Shown here piece after piece: positions 1 to 8,835 of a stretch of DNA of 64,000 bases. Within the stretch, counting starts at the first letter, position 1. Every line of letters starts with the position of its first letter. The translations under genes and the position numbers were made by a program. The DNA is from JASHPR01 sp963815375 (GTDB lineage: Bacteria; Actinomycetota; Actinomycetes; Streptosporangiales; Streptosporangiaceae): contig CAWFGX010000012.1 of assembly GCA_963815375.1 (NCBI GenBank), forward strand, positions 124,001 through 188,000, given 5' to 3'. Below the pieces are notes generated by a model. That model had not been told where the DNA came from, ran no database searches, and saw nothing but the letters and a program-made list of their open reading frames with translations.

Positions 1-285
1 CAGGTCGTTGGTGAGCACAGCCGCCGGCCCGATGAACACGCCGTCCTCGAGCCGCGCTGGCTCGTAGACGAGCGCGTAGTTCTGCAGCTTGACGTTGTCG
101 CCGATGACGACGCCCGGCCCGACATACGCTCCCCTGCCGACGATGCAGCCGCGGCCGAGCCGCGCGTCCTCACGGATCTGGGCCAGGTGCCAGACGGTCG
201 TGCCAGCGCCGATAATGGCCCGCCCGTCAACGTCCGCTGTCGCCTGCACCTGGCAGGCATTCACGGCCGGAACTCCGTTGATCAT
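1..285 (-). CDS. Sugar N-acyltransferase, left-handed beta-helix type (partial)
   Basis: The 3' end runs off the left edge; the first 95 codons are present. The start ATG has GGTGGAG upstream. The visible part shows hexapeptide-repeat periodicity (IGAGTTVWH, LGRGCIVGRG, VGPGVVIGD), followed by NVKLQNYALVYEP and VFIGPAAVLTND. The order VWH..IRE..A..G...V....V.....VK.QN...VYE matches the WbpD/WlbB group, which N-acetylates UDP-3-amino-uronic acids or other nucleotide sugars with acetyl-CoA. rmlB lies 5 kb downstream, which fits a cell-surface sugar context. The substrate cannot be read from this part. Confidence 0.75.
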   Translation of the reverse strand, partial: MINGVPAVNACQVQATADVDGRAIIGAGTTVWHLAQIREDARLGRGCIVGRGAYVGPGVVIGDNVKLQNYALVYEPARLEDGVFIGPAAVLTNDL

Positions 286-315
286 CTGTTCTCCACCAGT
301 CAGGCCAGCCCCGTG

Positions 316-1581
316 TCAGGCCAGCAAGGTGCGGCCGTAGTAGTCGCCCGGATCGGTCACTCCGGGCAGCGCGAAGAAGTAGCCGCCGCCGAACGGGCTG
401 ATGTAGTCCTCCAGCGGCTCGCCGTTCAGCCGCGTCTGCACAGCCTCGAACTGGCGCTTGATGTCCTGCTGGAAGCAGGTGAAGATCAGTCCCTGGTCAA
501 GGTCGCCTACAGCGTCGATGCCGCGGTCGTAGTTATAGGCGCGCCGCAGGATCCGGCTGGAGGCGGTCTTCGGTGTCCGCGGGTTGGCCAGCCGGATGTG
601 CGCCTCCAGCGGGATCACCGCACCCTGGGGGTCGGCGGCGTAGTCGGGGACGGAGAACTCGCTGGTGCCGTCCAGCGGAGCGCCGTTGCCGCGCTGGCGG
701 CCGAACATGTTCTGCTGCTCGATGATCGAGACCCGGTCCCAGAACTCGACGAACATCCGGATCAGCCGGATGACCAGGTAGCTGCCGCCCGCGGTCCAGG
801 CTGGCTCGGCGCTCGTCCCTGGCTGGACCCAGACCAGGCTGTCCATCTCGGTGGCATCGGTCACGCCGGGATTGGCGATCCCGTCCATGAACCCCATCAG
901 GTTCCGGGGTGTCGTGCCGGCCGGGCGCGGCCCGCTGGCGAACCCGTCGATGCGCCACTGCGGCTGCATCCAGCCGCGGGTAGCGCGGGTGATGTCGCGG
1001 ATCGCGTGCAGCACCGTGTCCGCGTTGCCCGCGGACAGCTGCAGCACCAGGTCGCCCTGGCACTGCGCCGGGTCGAGCTCGTCGTTGGGAAAGGGCTGCA
1101 TCGATGTCAGGTGCGCTGGCTTGGCGTCTGTCAGCCCAAACCGGCCGTCGAACAGCGACGCACCGACTCCGACGGTGGCGGTGAGCCCATCCGGGACGAC
1201 CACCGGCCCCAGGATGCCGGAGTCCGACGGCGTCCCGCTGACGCCCGCAGGCGGTGGCGTCCCTCCGGCCGTGAGGAACCGGGCGCGGTCCGTCAGCGTC
1301 TGGAACAGGTCCGTCAGCTCGCCGCGTCCGTCCGCTGTGACGTAGAACGACAGGACCGCGGTCTGCCGCTGCGGCTCGGGCAGGATGCCCGCCTGATGCG
1401 GGCCATGGAACGGCACCGCCGGGAGCCGGGCCTGCGGGTCTGCCGCCACCGCCCCCGACGATGAGGGGACAGAACGATTCTGCGCGCCGGCCACGTACCC
1501 GCCCGCCGCCCCGGCCGCCACCCCGGCCGCACCAGCGCCCAGCATGCCGCGCAGGAACGACCGCCTGCCCGGTCCAGTCAT
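316..1581 (-). CDS. efeB: Dyp-type heme peroxidase / deferrochelatase EfeB
   Basis: 421 aa. A twin-arginine signal (RRSFLRG, residues 6-12) precedes an alanine/glycine-rich hydrophobic stretch, so the folded hemoprotein is exported by Tat. The DyP signature GFMDG is at residues 230-234, and the likely proximal heme histidine lies in AHIRLANPR (about residue 328). The ATG overlaps the efeO stop (ATGA), so translation is coupled. In the EfeUOB family EfeB oxidises ferrous iron or releases iron from heme outside the membrane and works with EfeO. No EfeU permease gene is present here. Confidence 0.92.
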   Translation of the reverse strand: MTGPGRRSFLRGMLGAGAAGVAAGAAGGYVAGAQNRSVPSSSGAVAADPQARLPAVPFHGPHQAGILPEPQRQTAVLSFYVTADGRGELTDLFQTLTDRARFLTAGGTPPPAGVSGTPSDSGILGPVVVPDGLTATVGVGASLFDGRFGLTDAKPAHLTSMQPFPNDELDPAQCQGDLVLQLSAGNADTVLHAIRDITRATRGWMQPQWRIDGFASGPRPAGTTPRNLMGFMDGIANPGVTDATEMDSLVWVQPGTSAEPAWTAGGSYLVIRLIRMFVEFWDRVSIIEQQNMFGRQRGNGAPLDGTSEFSVPDYAADPQGAVIPLEAHIRLANPRTPKTASSRILRRAYNYDRGIDAVGDLDQGLIFTCFQQDIKRQFEAVQTRLNGEPLEDYISPFGGGYFFALPGVTDPGDYYGRTLLA

Positions 1582-2762
1582 GGCACGAGCCTGTCCGCTT
1601 CGAAGACGACCGGGATCGCGGACAGCAGCTCCAGGGTCTGGCCGGCGGCGGCGTCGATGTTCGCGCGCTGCACCGTGGTGAGATCGGCTGCTGGCGTCCA
1701 GCCGCTGGGAGTGTGTTCGGCGCTGATGAGGGCCTGCAGCTGGTCCAGCCAGCTGTAGAGGGAGGACAGGTCGGGATCCCTGCTGACCAGCAGCGGGCGC
1801 AGCATCGACAGCTGCGCCAGGGTGGCCGTGATGCCTGCGGCGGTCGTGGCCAGCGTTGTCCCGCTGCCAAAGTCAGCCTGCCCGCTGATCTGGAACCGCA
1901 TCGCGTTCTCGAGAATCTCGTGCGTGCGCAGCGCGAGATCGCCGAGCGTCTGCGGCGGCGGGAGCTCCATGCCCGGGTACGCAGTGATCAGCGACTTCAC
2001 ACTGCTGACCAGCTGGCTCGCGGGCCCGGTCAGCTCGGCAGCGCTCTGGCCGTGCCACAGCCCGTACTCGATCCGGTAGAACCCGGTGAACCCCGGGTCG
2101 CTGACGCCGCCAGCCAGCCCGAATGGGAGGCCGTCGATCTCGTCGTCGTAGGAGCCGAACATTCCGTAGGCGCTGCCGAGTTCCTCCCACGACATGTGGG
2201 CGGTCAGCCACGCGGACCGGGCAGCGGCCAAGTCGCCGGACTGGATGTCCGCGGCCAGCGCTGCCACCTGCCCCGCCACCGTAGCCAGCCCGCTGGTGAT
2301 GTAGGCGCGGGCCTGACCGGTCGCCGTGAGCGTCTGGCTGTAGCTGGCCGGGAGGACCCCGGGGCCGCCGCGGACTTTCCCGGCAACCAGGTAAGCAGGC
2401 CCGATCTTGCCGGCGTAGTCGTAGTCACCGTCGGAGCAGTCGAAGGCGTACGAGCCGGAACCGAGGTCGACCTGCATCGGCTGGCTCGTGCCCGGTCCGA
2501 GGCCCTCCACCCGCGCGTACACCGCGCCGGTGCCGGAGCCGATGAGCTCGACTTCGAGCGCGGAGGTTGCCGCATTGCGGATCTGCAGCGTCTGCAGCCC
2601 GGCTGTGGGGTGCCGCCATCCGGTTCCGCAGGCCGTCGCCGAGACCGTGATCACGTTGCCGCCGGCGGACAAGGCACCGGGTGTGCTGCCGCTGCCAGCG
2701 CACCCGGACAGCAGCAGGCCTACCGCCAGCGCGGCTGCTGATGTCGCTGCGTAGGGGCGCAT
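1578..2762 (-). CDS. efeO: Iron-uptake lipoprotein EfeO (cupredoxin + M75/imelysin)
   Basis: 394 aa from the ATG chosen here. The reading frame stays open upstream, but this start gives a proper lipoprotein signal: hydrophobic AAALAVGLLL, then lipobox LSGC with Cys21. Residues about 35-130 fit the cupredoxin-like domain of EfeO. The rest fits the helical M75 domain, with the AHMSWEELGSAYG segment where the metal-binding HxxE-type helix is expected. It should bind iron at the outer membrane face and pass it on with EfeB. It sits 10 bp after the upstream membrane gene and overlaps efeB by 4 bp. Confidence 0.9.
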   Translation of the reverse strand: MRPYAATSAAALAVGLLLSGCAGSGSTPGALSAGGNVITVSATACGTGWRHPTAGLQTLQIRNAATSALEVELIGSGTGAVYARVEGLGPGTSQPMQVDLGSGSYAFDCSDGDYDYAGKIGPAYLVAGKVRGGPGVLPASYSQTLTATGQARAYITSGLATVAGQVAALAADIQSGDLAAARSAWLTAHMSWEELGSAYGMFGSYDDEIDGLPFGLAGGVSDPGFTGFYRIEYGLWHGQSAAELTGPASQLVSSVKSLITAYPGMELPPPQTLGDLALRTHEILENAMRFQISGQADFGSGTTLATTAAGITATLAQLSMLRPLLVSRDPDLSSLYSWLDQLQALISAEHTPSGWTPAADLTTVQRANIDAAAGQTLELLSAIPVVFEADRLVP

Positions 2763-2772
2763 TGCGTGCGGG

Positions 2773-3513
2773 TCACTGGCCCTGGCCGAGGTCAGAGATC
2801 TGCCCGGTGGCCTTGTACAGGTCAGTGGACCCTGAGGCGAGCGCCGATGCCGATGCGCTGAGATCACCAGCGTTCTGGGTGGTCGCGACGTACTCGTCGC
2901 CGTCCGGCTGCTCGGATATCGCCGCCTGGCAATTCGAGGCCGCCTTTGCCAGCTCTGAGAGCGCCTTCTGGTACTGCGCCTGCATGGCGGCATCCGGGAT
3001 CGGCGGGTCTGACTGGGCGGTGGACACGCCGGAGGCCAGCTGCACGCAGGCCTGCTTCATCTGGACGTACTGCTTGAGGCCGGACGCCTGCGCCACATCG
3101 CCGGCCTCGCTGGTGACGGCGCTGAGCGCGGCTCCGCCGCTCCCGGCCTTCCAAGCCTTGACCTGGGGCTGGCCGCTGGATGGCATCGGAACAGCGCCTG
3201 TGCTCGGCAGAGCGATGGGCGCGACTGGAGCCGGGACGTGGAACTCAGGCGCGGGCTCGGTGGTGTCCGGGTTGGGGCTGGCATAGGCGACCGGACGCGG
3301 TCCCGAGGAGGCAGGCCCGGAGCCGCCGGCGATCACGAACACCAGGACGGCCGTCACGCCGCAGAACGCGACCAGGGACGCGACGATCACTGTCCACCGG
3401 GACCTGACCACCGGCTGCATCCGCTGCGGCACAGCCGACTCCAGGTGCCGAAGCAGCTGTGGCGGCCAGAACCACTTCAGTGATCCCGACGCATGCGCGT
3501 CTCGCATCGTCAT
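2773..3513 (-). CDS. Single-pass membrane protein heading the efeO-efeB operon
   Basis: 246 aa. The start was chosen by GGGGAGGA 5 bp upstream. Residues 1-40 are cytosolic, one transmembrane helix follows (VIVASLVAFCGVTAVLVFVI), then a Pro/Ala-rich extracellular linker and a mostly helical C-terminal domain with three or four cysteines (QACVQLAS, ASNCQAAI). I do not recognise the family. It occupies the place where the EfeU permease often stands but has only one membrane segment, so it is not EfeU. It may be an accessory or anchor for the EfeO/EfeB complex; that role is inferred only from linkage. Confidence 0.7.
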   Translation of the reverse strand: MTMRDAHASGSLKWFWPPQLLRHLESAVPQRMQPVVRSRWTVIVASLVAFCGVTAVLVFVIAGGSGPASSGPRPVAYASPNPDTTEPAPEFHVPAPVAPIALPSTGAVPMPSSGQPQVKAWKAGSGGAALSAVTSEAGDVAQASGLKQYVQMKQACVQLASGVSTAQSDPPIPDAAMQAQYQKALSELAKAASNCQAAISEQPDGDEYVATTQNAGDLSASASALASGSTDLYKATGQISDLGQGQ

Positions 3514-3726
3514 CGCGTCCTCCCCAGTAACCTCGCTTGTTCGACGCCTAACGAAGCGGCCCGGTGTACTCCGTGCGATAACCAGGCTTAGCCAGACCCT
3601 GCGAAGCGGGGCTAAAGCCGCATTCAGCATGTTTCCCTTTATCCGGACGAGTTCCAGCGTCAACCCACCGGCTGACCAGGGCGTCTTGATACCGGGCCAT
3701 CACGGAAGGCATGGGGCGGGAATGCC
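3514..3726. other. Intergenic region between divergent genes, with imperfect hairpin
   Basis: No gene is seen. An imperfect inverted repeat (GGCTTAGCC at 3585-3593, GGCTAAAGCC at 3610-3619) lies between the divergently read iron operon and the MBL-Rieske gene. It could be part of a promoter or operator. No confident Fur/DtxR-type operator was recognised. Confidence 0.4.
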
Positions 3727-5253
3727 ATGAAGACAAGCGCGAGCGGCGCCGTCATTCGCTATCTCGGCCATGCCGGATTCATCGTGGAACACCGCGGGCT
3801 CCGGCTGCTTATCGACCCGTGGTTTTACCCTGCGTTCCTGAATGCGTGGTTTCCGTACCCTGATAACCGCGATCTGCTTCCCGAAGTCGCTGGTGGCCAG
3901 TTCGACGCGCTCTACATTTCGCACGCTCATGAAGATCATTTCGATGAACGTTTCCTGGGATATCTCGACCGCAGCGTGAAGGTGCTGGTCCCCAGGTACC
4001 GGTCCAAGGTGCTGGCCCGCCGGCTCGCCAGCGTGGGGTTCGGGAACCTGGTGCTGCTCGGCCATGGAGAGCAGCACACCCTGGCCGACGGGTTCACCGC
4101 GACCATGCTCCTGGACACCAGCCACAAGGAGGACAGCGGCCTGCTGCTCGACCTGGACGGGTTCACGTTCCTCGATCTCAACGACTGCAACACGGCACTG
4201 TCGGAGCTGCCGTCCATCGTTGACCTGCTCGCTGCTCAGTACTCCGGCGCTATGTGGTACCCCAACTGCTACGCCTACGCTCCCGACACGATGGCCGGGA
4301 AGGTCGCGGCGGTCCGGGCCGGCCTCATGGAGACGCTGCTGGCGAAAGTACGCATCACCGGCGCCCGCGCCTACCTGCCGTCAGCCGGGCCCGCGTGCTT
4401 TCTCGACCCGGCCCTGGACCGGTTCAATGACCGGGACGCCACGATCTTCCCGGTCTGGGACGACGTCAGCGCCGAGTTCGCAGCAGCCTGCCCCGGCGTG
4501 CGGGTACTGCGACTGGCGCCAGGCGACGTTCTGGATCATGTGAAGGCGGGCGCGATACCGCAAGCCTGCACCGGAGGTTCCGATCCCTTGCCGGCCGGCG
4601 AGCGTGATTACATCGCTCGCTACCGGGAACGGCGCCGGGAGGAATGGCAGGCCTATGCGGCGGCGCCGGTGCCAGCGGTAGCAGCGGCCGAAGTCGAGGA
4701 TTACTTCCGCAGGCTGCAGCGCTGGAATACCAGGTTTCTGCGCGACTGGCGTAAGGACATTCGCCTGGTCGCTGACGGCACGGGATGGGGCATCCGGCTG
4801 GGCCGGCTGGCCGAGCGATTCGTCTTCGAGGACGAGCCGGTGGACGCCGACTACACCCTGCACGTGCCGCCGCGCATCCTGCGCGCAGTGCTCGACGGCA
4901 CGACCGGGTGGGAAGAAGCGCTGCTGTCGATGCGGCTCGCGCTGCACAGGTCACCTGATGTCTTCGACCTGACCCTGATGAGCCTGCTGCGCTACGGGAA
5001 TCACCCAGCCCAGACCATGCAGCTGGTCCGGGAGCGAGAGAATACAGAGACGATCGACCGGGATGGCCTGCGCGTGCAGCGATTCTGCCCGCACGCTGGC
5101 GAGGACCTGACCTACGCGACAATCTGCGACGGCGTGATCGAGTGCCCCCGGCATCACTGGAAGTGGGACACAAGGACCGGCGAGTGCCTGGACGGTGGCA
5201 CGGTGCCGCTGCGCATTCAGCAGCTGGCGAGCGGGCAGGCGGCTGCTATCTGA
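3727..5253 (+). CDS. MBL-fold hydrolase fused to a Rieske [2Fe-2S] domain (CMP-Neu5Ac hydroxylase-like)
   Basis: 508 aa. The N-terminal half is a metallo-beta-lactamase fold of the UlaG/CMAH type: RYLGHAGFIVEH at the start and the metal motif SHAHEDHFDE near residue 63. The last 60 residues form a Rieske site with CPH and CPRHHW (C-x-H and C-x2-H), binding one 2Fe-2S cluster. The combination resembles CMP-N-acetylneuraminate hydroxylase, in which an MBL fold and a Rieske centre form one oxygenase, although here the Rieske domain is C-terminal. It probably catalyses an oxidative step on a sugar or other small molecule. The stop codon region overlaps rmlB by 8 bp in convergent orientation. Confidence 0.82.
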   Translation: MKTSASGAVIRYLGHAGFIVEHRGLRLLIDPWFYPAFLNAWFPYPDNRDLLPEVAGGQFDALYISHAHEDHFDERFLGYLDRSVKVLVPRYRSKVLARRLASVGFGNLVLLGHGEQHTLADGFTATMLLDTSHKEDSGLLLDLDGFTFLDLNDCNTALSELPSIVDLLAAQYSGAMWYPNCYAYAPDTMAGKVAAVRAGLMETLLAKVRITGARAYLPSAGPACFLDPALDRFNDRDATIFPVWDDVSAEFAAACPGVRVLRLAPGDVLDHVKAGAIPQACTGGSDPLPAGERDYIARYRERRREEWQAYAAAPVPAVAAAEVEDYFRRLQRWNTRFLRDWRKDIRLVADGTGWGIRLGRLAERFVFEDEPVDADYTLHVPPRILRAVLDGTTGWEEALLSMRLALHRSPDVFDLTLMSLLRYGNHPAQTMQLVRERENTETIDRDGLRVQRFCPHAGEDLTYATICDGVIECPRHHWKWDTRTGECLDGGTVPLRIQQLASGQAAAI

Positions 5254-6349
5254 GCCTGCGCAGCCTGGCCCCCCGGCGCCGACGGTACGGGCGGGAGAAA
5301 CCGGAATCCAGCGGGCCTTCCGGTGCGGCCATGCTGTCAGCCCGGGATCCGGCGGCCGCGTCGCCGGAGGTGCCCGGCTCGGGTTCCCTCAGCGTCTGCC
5401 ACCAGCGCGGGTTCTCCTGGTACCACCGCACGGTCTGCTTCAGTCCGTCGCTGAACGGGATCTCCGGGGCGTAACCCATCTCGCGCGCCGTCGAGTCGTC
5501 CAGCGAGTAGCGGCGGTCGTGGCCCTTGCGGTCCTCAACATAGGCGACCATGTCCCAGCCAGCGCCGAAGCAGTCCAGCAGCGCCCGGGTGAGCTCAATG
5601 TTGGACAGCTCCGCGTCGCCGTTGATGTGGTAGACGCGCCCGGCCTGGCCCTTCTCAAGGACCAGCTGGATGCCCCGGCAGTGGTCGTCGACGTGAACCC
5701 AGCCGCGGACGTTCTGACCGTCGCCGTACAGCGGAACCTTCAGCCCGTCGATCAGGTTGGTGACAAACAGCGGGATGATCTTCTCCGGGTACTGGTAGGG
5801 GCCATAGTTGTTGCAGCACCGGGTGATGACCACGTCCAGCCCGTGGGTGCGAGCGTAGGCCAGCGCGAGCAGGTCGCCGCTGGCCTTCGCAGCCGAGTAC
5901 GGCGACCTGGGCTGCAGCGGCGCGTCCTCGTCCCACGACCCGTCGGCGATGCTGCCGTACACCTCGTCGGTGGAGACCTGAACCACCCGCGGCACCCGCG
6001 CGTCCAGGCATGCCTGCAGCAGCGCCGCGGTCCCGGTCACGTTGGTGGCGACGAAGGCCGATGCACCCTCAATCGACCGGTCCACGTGCGTCTCGGCCGC
6101 GAAGTTGATCACCACGTCGTGCCCGGGGACCACCGAGGCCAGCAGTGCGGCGTCGGCGATGTCGCCACGCACGAAAGAGAACCGCGGGCTGCCGGCCACC
6201 GGCTCCAGGTTGGCCAGGTTCCCCGCATACGTCAGCTTGTCCAGAACGGTCACCTGCGCGTGGCCGTAGCCGGGATAGCCGCCCTGGAGCAGTGTCCGGA
6301 CGTAGTGCGACCCGATGAACCCCGCGCCGCCAGTTACTAGGATCTTCAT
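5246..6349 (-). CDS. rmlB: dTDP-glucose 4,6-dehydratase
   Basis: About 367 aa. The Rossmann motif TGGAGFIGSHYV is at the N-terminus, STDEVYG carries the active-site Thr/Asp/Glu region, and YSAAK is the catalytic YxxxK. It converts dTDP-glucose to the 4-keto-6-deoxy sugar for rhamnose or other deoxysugars. The ATG at 6349 is preferred (TAGGTG 9 bp upstream); a GTG four codons earlier is possible. The C-terminus ends in an Arg-rich tail that runs 8 bp into the convergent MBL-Rieske gene. No rmlA, C or D is next to it. Confidence 0.92.
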   Translation of the reverse strand: MKILVTGGAGFIGSHYVRTLLQGGYPGYGHAQVTVLDKLTYAGNLANLEPVAGSPRFSFVRGDIADAALLASVVPGHDVVINFAAETHVDRSIEGASAFVATNVTGTAALLQACLDARVPRVVQVSTDEVYGSIADGSWDEDAPLQPRSPYSAAKASGDLLALAYARTHGLDVVITRCCNNYGPYQYPEKIIPLFVTNLIDGLKVPLYGDGQNVRGWVHVDDHCRGIQLVLEKGQAGRVYHINGDAELSNIELTRALLDCFGAGWDMVAYVEDRKGHDRRYSLDDSTAREMGYAPEIPFSDGLKQTVRWYQENPRWWQTLREPEPGTSGDAAAGSRADSMAAPEGPLDSGFSRPYRRRRGARLRRLR

Positions 6350-6524
6350 AAGCTGCTGCACCTAAGCCGTGACCTGCGGCACCAGCCACTGTGCGGAGCG
6401 ACCCCGCGGCGCCAGCGCCGCCCCCACCGTGGCCAGCTTGCGGCGCCGGCGGCGCCGCCCCTTAGTTACTAAGACGCTTCAGCGCGTTCCGCGGTGCACA
6501 GCCCGGCCAGCGCCGGTCGTGCGA

Positions 6525-7559
6525 TCACGCATTCCAGGCCTGCAGGAACTTCGCGTCGCGCGCAGTGACCGCGTCCCGGAACATCGGGTGCAGGTCCAGA
6601 GCCGGCGAGTGGCGGCCGGCCGGGACCGCGCGGCCGAGTGCCTCGGCCATGGCCCGCACGTGGTGCGGGCCGGCGCCGCAGCAGATGCCCACGTAGTTCA
6701 CGCCGAGGTCGCGTGCTGCCCGCGCGAAGTCTGCCATCTCGAACCGGGTACAGGTGTAGGGCTCCAGCGCCAGCGGGAACGCCCGCCCGACGCCGCCTTC
6801 TTGCGCCAGCGGCAGTGACTGCATCGTCGGGAACGCGGTGTCGGTGCGGTAAGGCACCGGCTGAGCGGCGACCGGGCAGTCAACAGCGTCCCGGATTCGC
6901 GCCACAAGCGGCAGCATCGTGGCCGGCCCCCGGTCGCAGTTCAGGCCGACCATTGTGGCGCCGTTGGCGGCCAGGATGCGGCACGCCTCGACGTAGTCGT
7001 AGCCGTCCCTGGTGGTCTGCGGCTGCGTCGCGGCCAGCGTCACCATCGCTGGCAGCCCCAGGCTGGTGCTGACCTCCAGCGCGGCCAGCGCCTCGCCGAG
7101 GTAGTCGTTGGTCTCGGAGATCACGAAGTCGATGCCCTCGTCGGCCGCCCAGCCGAGCTGCTCGGCATACATGGCGCGCACGGTGGCCGTGGTCGAAGGA
7201 TCGTCGGGATCATAGGCCCAGGTGTTGCAGACGTTGCCCGCTACCAGCGCGTCTCCCTCGGCAGCGACCTGCCGGGCGATCCGCACCGCCTGCCGGTTCA
7301 TCGCCTCCAGGTCGCCTTCCCGGCCCACGTCGCGCAGCTTCTCGCGGTGCGCGTAGTAGGTGAGCGCAACCATCACCTCGGAGCCCGCCCGCAGGAACTC
7401 CCGGTGCAGCTCAGCCACTGCCCCGGGAAAGTCGAGTACGACCTCGGGGACGTAAGGCCCGGCCTTGATGTAGCCGCGCCGCTCGAGTTCGAACACGTAC
7501 CCTTCGGCCCCGAAGACTGTGCCGTCCCTGAGCCGCTCTGCGATCCCCCTCTCGCTCAT
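6525..7559 (-). CDS. Homocysteine S-methyltransferase family protein (BHMT-like)
   Basis: 344 aa. The (beta/alpha)8 barrel of the MMT/BHMT family is indicated by the zinc-ligand motifs GLNC (middle) and GICCG (C-terminal), the three-cysteine set that activates a thiol. The N-terminus DGTVFGAEGYVFELERRGY has the usual start of the barrel. These enzymes move a methyl group from betaine, S-methylmethionine or a related donor to homocysteine. The ATG overlaps the upstream oxidase stop (ATGA), so the two products are probably made together. The donor is unknown; a methylated amine fits the neighbour. Confidence 0.85.
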   Translation of the reverse strand: MSERGIAERLRDGTVFGAEGYVFELERRGYIKAGPYVPEVVLDFPGAVAELHREFLRAGSEVMVALTYYAHREKLRDVGREGDLEAMNRQAVRIARQVAAEGDALVAGNVCNTWAYDPDDPSTTATVRAMYAEQLGWAADEGIDFVISETNDYLGEALAALEVSTSLGLPAMVTLAATQPQTTRDGYDYVEACRILAANGATMVGLNCDRGPATMLPLVARIRDAVDCPVAAQPVPYRTDTAFPTMQSLPLAQEGGVGRAFPLALEPYTCTRFEMADFARAARDLGVNYVGICCGAGPHHVRAMAEALGRAVPAGRHSPALDLHPMFRDAVTARDAKFLQAWNA

Positions 7560-8719
7560 GCGGCGAACCTCCCCGGGGTGAAGCGGCGGATGTCGGACCC
7601 GGCGGCCTGGCCGGTGGTGAGCTGGGCGAGGACCTGGCCGGCCCAGGGCGCGAACTTGTACCCGGTGCCGCGCCAGCCGACCCCGGTGAACACGCCGTCG
7701 GCGCCGGGCACCGGCCCGATGATGAACTCGTCATCGTCGACCAGGTCGTACGAGCAGGTGTCAGTTCCGGTGGCCGCCGCCACGTCCACGGTCTCGCAGC
7801 CACGCAAGGCAGGCAGGCATTCGTTCACGAAATCCTCGACGGATCTGATCTTGCTGGGTACGCGGTCGACATCGGGCGGGTTGTAGAAGCCGATCTTGAC
7901 GCCGGGCGTCCGCCCGTCGTAGATGGGGTGCCCGTAGATCCCGACGTCCAGGTAGGCGAAGACCGGCAGCGCCGGTTCGGTGAACTGGCCGCGCTGGCCC
8001 GGCCGGGGGATGAAGTACTTCGACTGCGACGGCCGGTCGGGCCGCAGCGGGAACCGGACCGGGCAGCCCGGCAGCAGCCCGAGCACCTCGTTGGTGCCCA
8101 GGCCCGCGGTAATCACCAGTACGTCGGAGGTGACGGTGCCGGAGTCCGTGGCAACGCACCAGGCGCCGGCGTCCCGGGTGATGGCGTGCACCACCGCGTC
8201 CTGCACCACCCGTGTCCCGCGGGCACGCAGCGCCTCGCTCAGGAACCGGGTGACCGCCGGGACGTTGACGAACCCGGCGTCGACGTCGAGCCGGCCGGCG
8301 TCGGCGCTGAACTGCGGGTACCGCCGCTGCAGGTCCTCGGCTGTCAGCGCCTCGCGGCGCAGCCCAAGCTGCTCGAGCACGGTGAAGCTGCGGAACGCAT
8401 AGCTGCCCTCCAGGTCGGGCGTGATGCTGCGCTTGGCCAGGTTCAGGCACCCGCAGTCGACCAGCATCCGCTCGCCGGACCGGGCCTGCAGGTCCAGCCA
8501 GAGCTGCCGCGCGGCGTACGCCAGCCGCGCGTACTCCGGGTCCAGGTAGTCGTTCCGCGCCGACCGGGTCAGCGAGAACGACGCCGTTGCCGGGTCGCCG
8601 ACGCGGGTCTTCTCCAGCACCGTCACTTCCGCGGCCTGGGGCGCGGCGTAGTACGCGGTCATCAGCCCCATGACGCCGCCACCGATGATGGTCAGCCTTT
8701 TACTGCCAAACTCGGCCAC
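7556..8719 (-). CDS. FAD-dependent sarcosine-oxidase-like amine oxidase
   Basis: 387 aa from the GTG with GGAGGAG 7 bp upstream. The dinucleotide-binding motif IIGGGVMG is at the N-terminus. Near the C-terminus TCSYDLVDDDEFIIGP aligns with the segment of monomeric sarcosine oxidase whose cysteine (here about Cys322) binds FAD covalently. GYKFAPWAG keeps the oxygen-activating lysine (about Lys355). The enzyme should oxidise an N-methylated amino acid or amine. Coupling to a BHMT-like methyltransferase suggests a two-step demethylation path; that link is inferred. Confidence 0.85.
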   Translation of the reverse strand: MAEFGSKRLTIIGGGVMGLMTAYYAAPQAAEVTVLEKTRVGDPATASFSLTRSARNDYLDPEYARLAYAARQLWLDLQARSGERMLVDCGCLNLAKRSITPDLEGSYAFRSFTVLEQLGLRREALTAEDLQRRYPQFSADAGRLDVDAGFVNVPAVTRFLSEALRARGTRVVQDAVVHAITRDAGAWCVATDSGTVTSDVLVITAGLGTNEVLGLLPGCPVRFPLRPDRPSQSKYFIPRPGQRGQFTEPALPVFAYLDVGIYGHPIYDGRTPGVKIGFYNPPDVDRVPSKIRSVEDFVNECLPALRGCETVDVAAATGTDTCSYDLVDDDEFIIGPVPGADGVFTGVGWRGTGYKFAPWAGQVLAQLTTGQAAGSDIRRFTPGRFAA

Positions 8720-8835
8720 TGCGCAGCTCCTCCGACGAAACGGCGCGCGCAGCGCTGCGACGCGTATGTGATTGCCGAAGCCTACTCGTCTTCGGCTCAC
8801 CCGCCGTGCGGCTCAGCTCGCGGGACTGTGGGGTT

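Noticed and set aside
1461..2741. Long open frame on the plus strand opposite efeO and efeB
   Set aside because: Antisense to well-supported genes, composition is Arg/Gly/Ala-rich as expected from GC-rich antisense reading, and no domain is visible.
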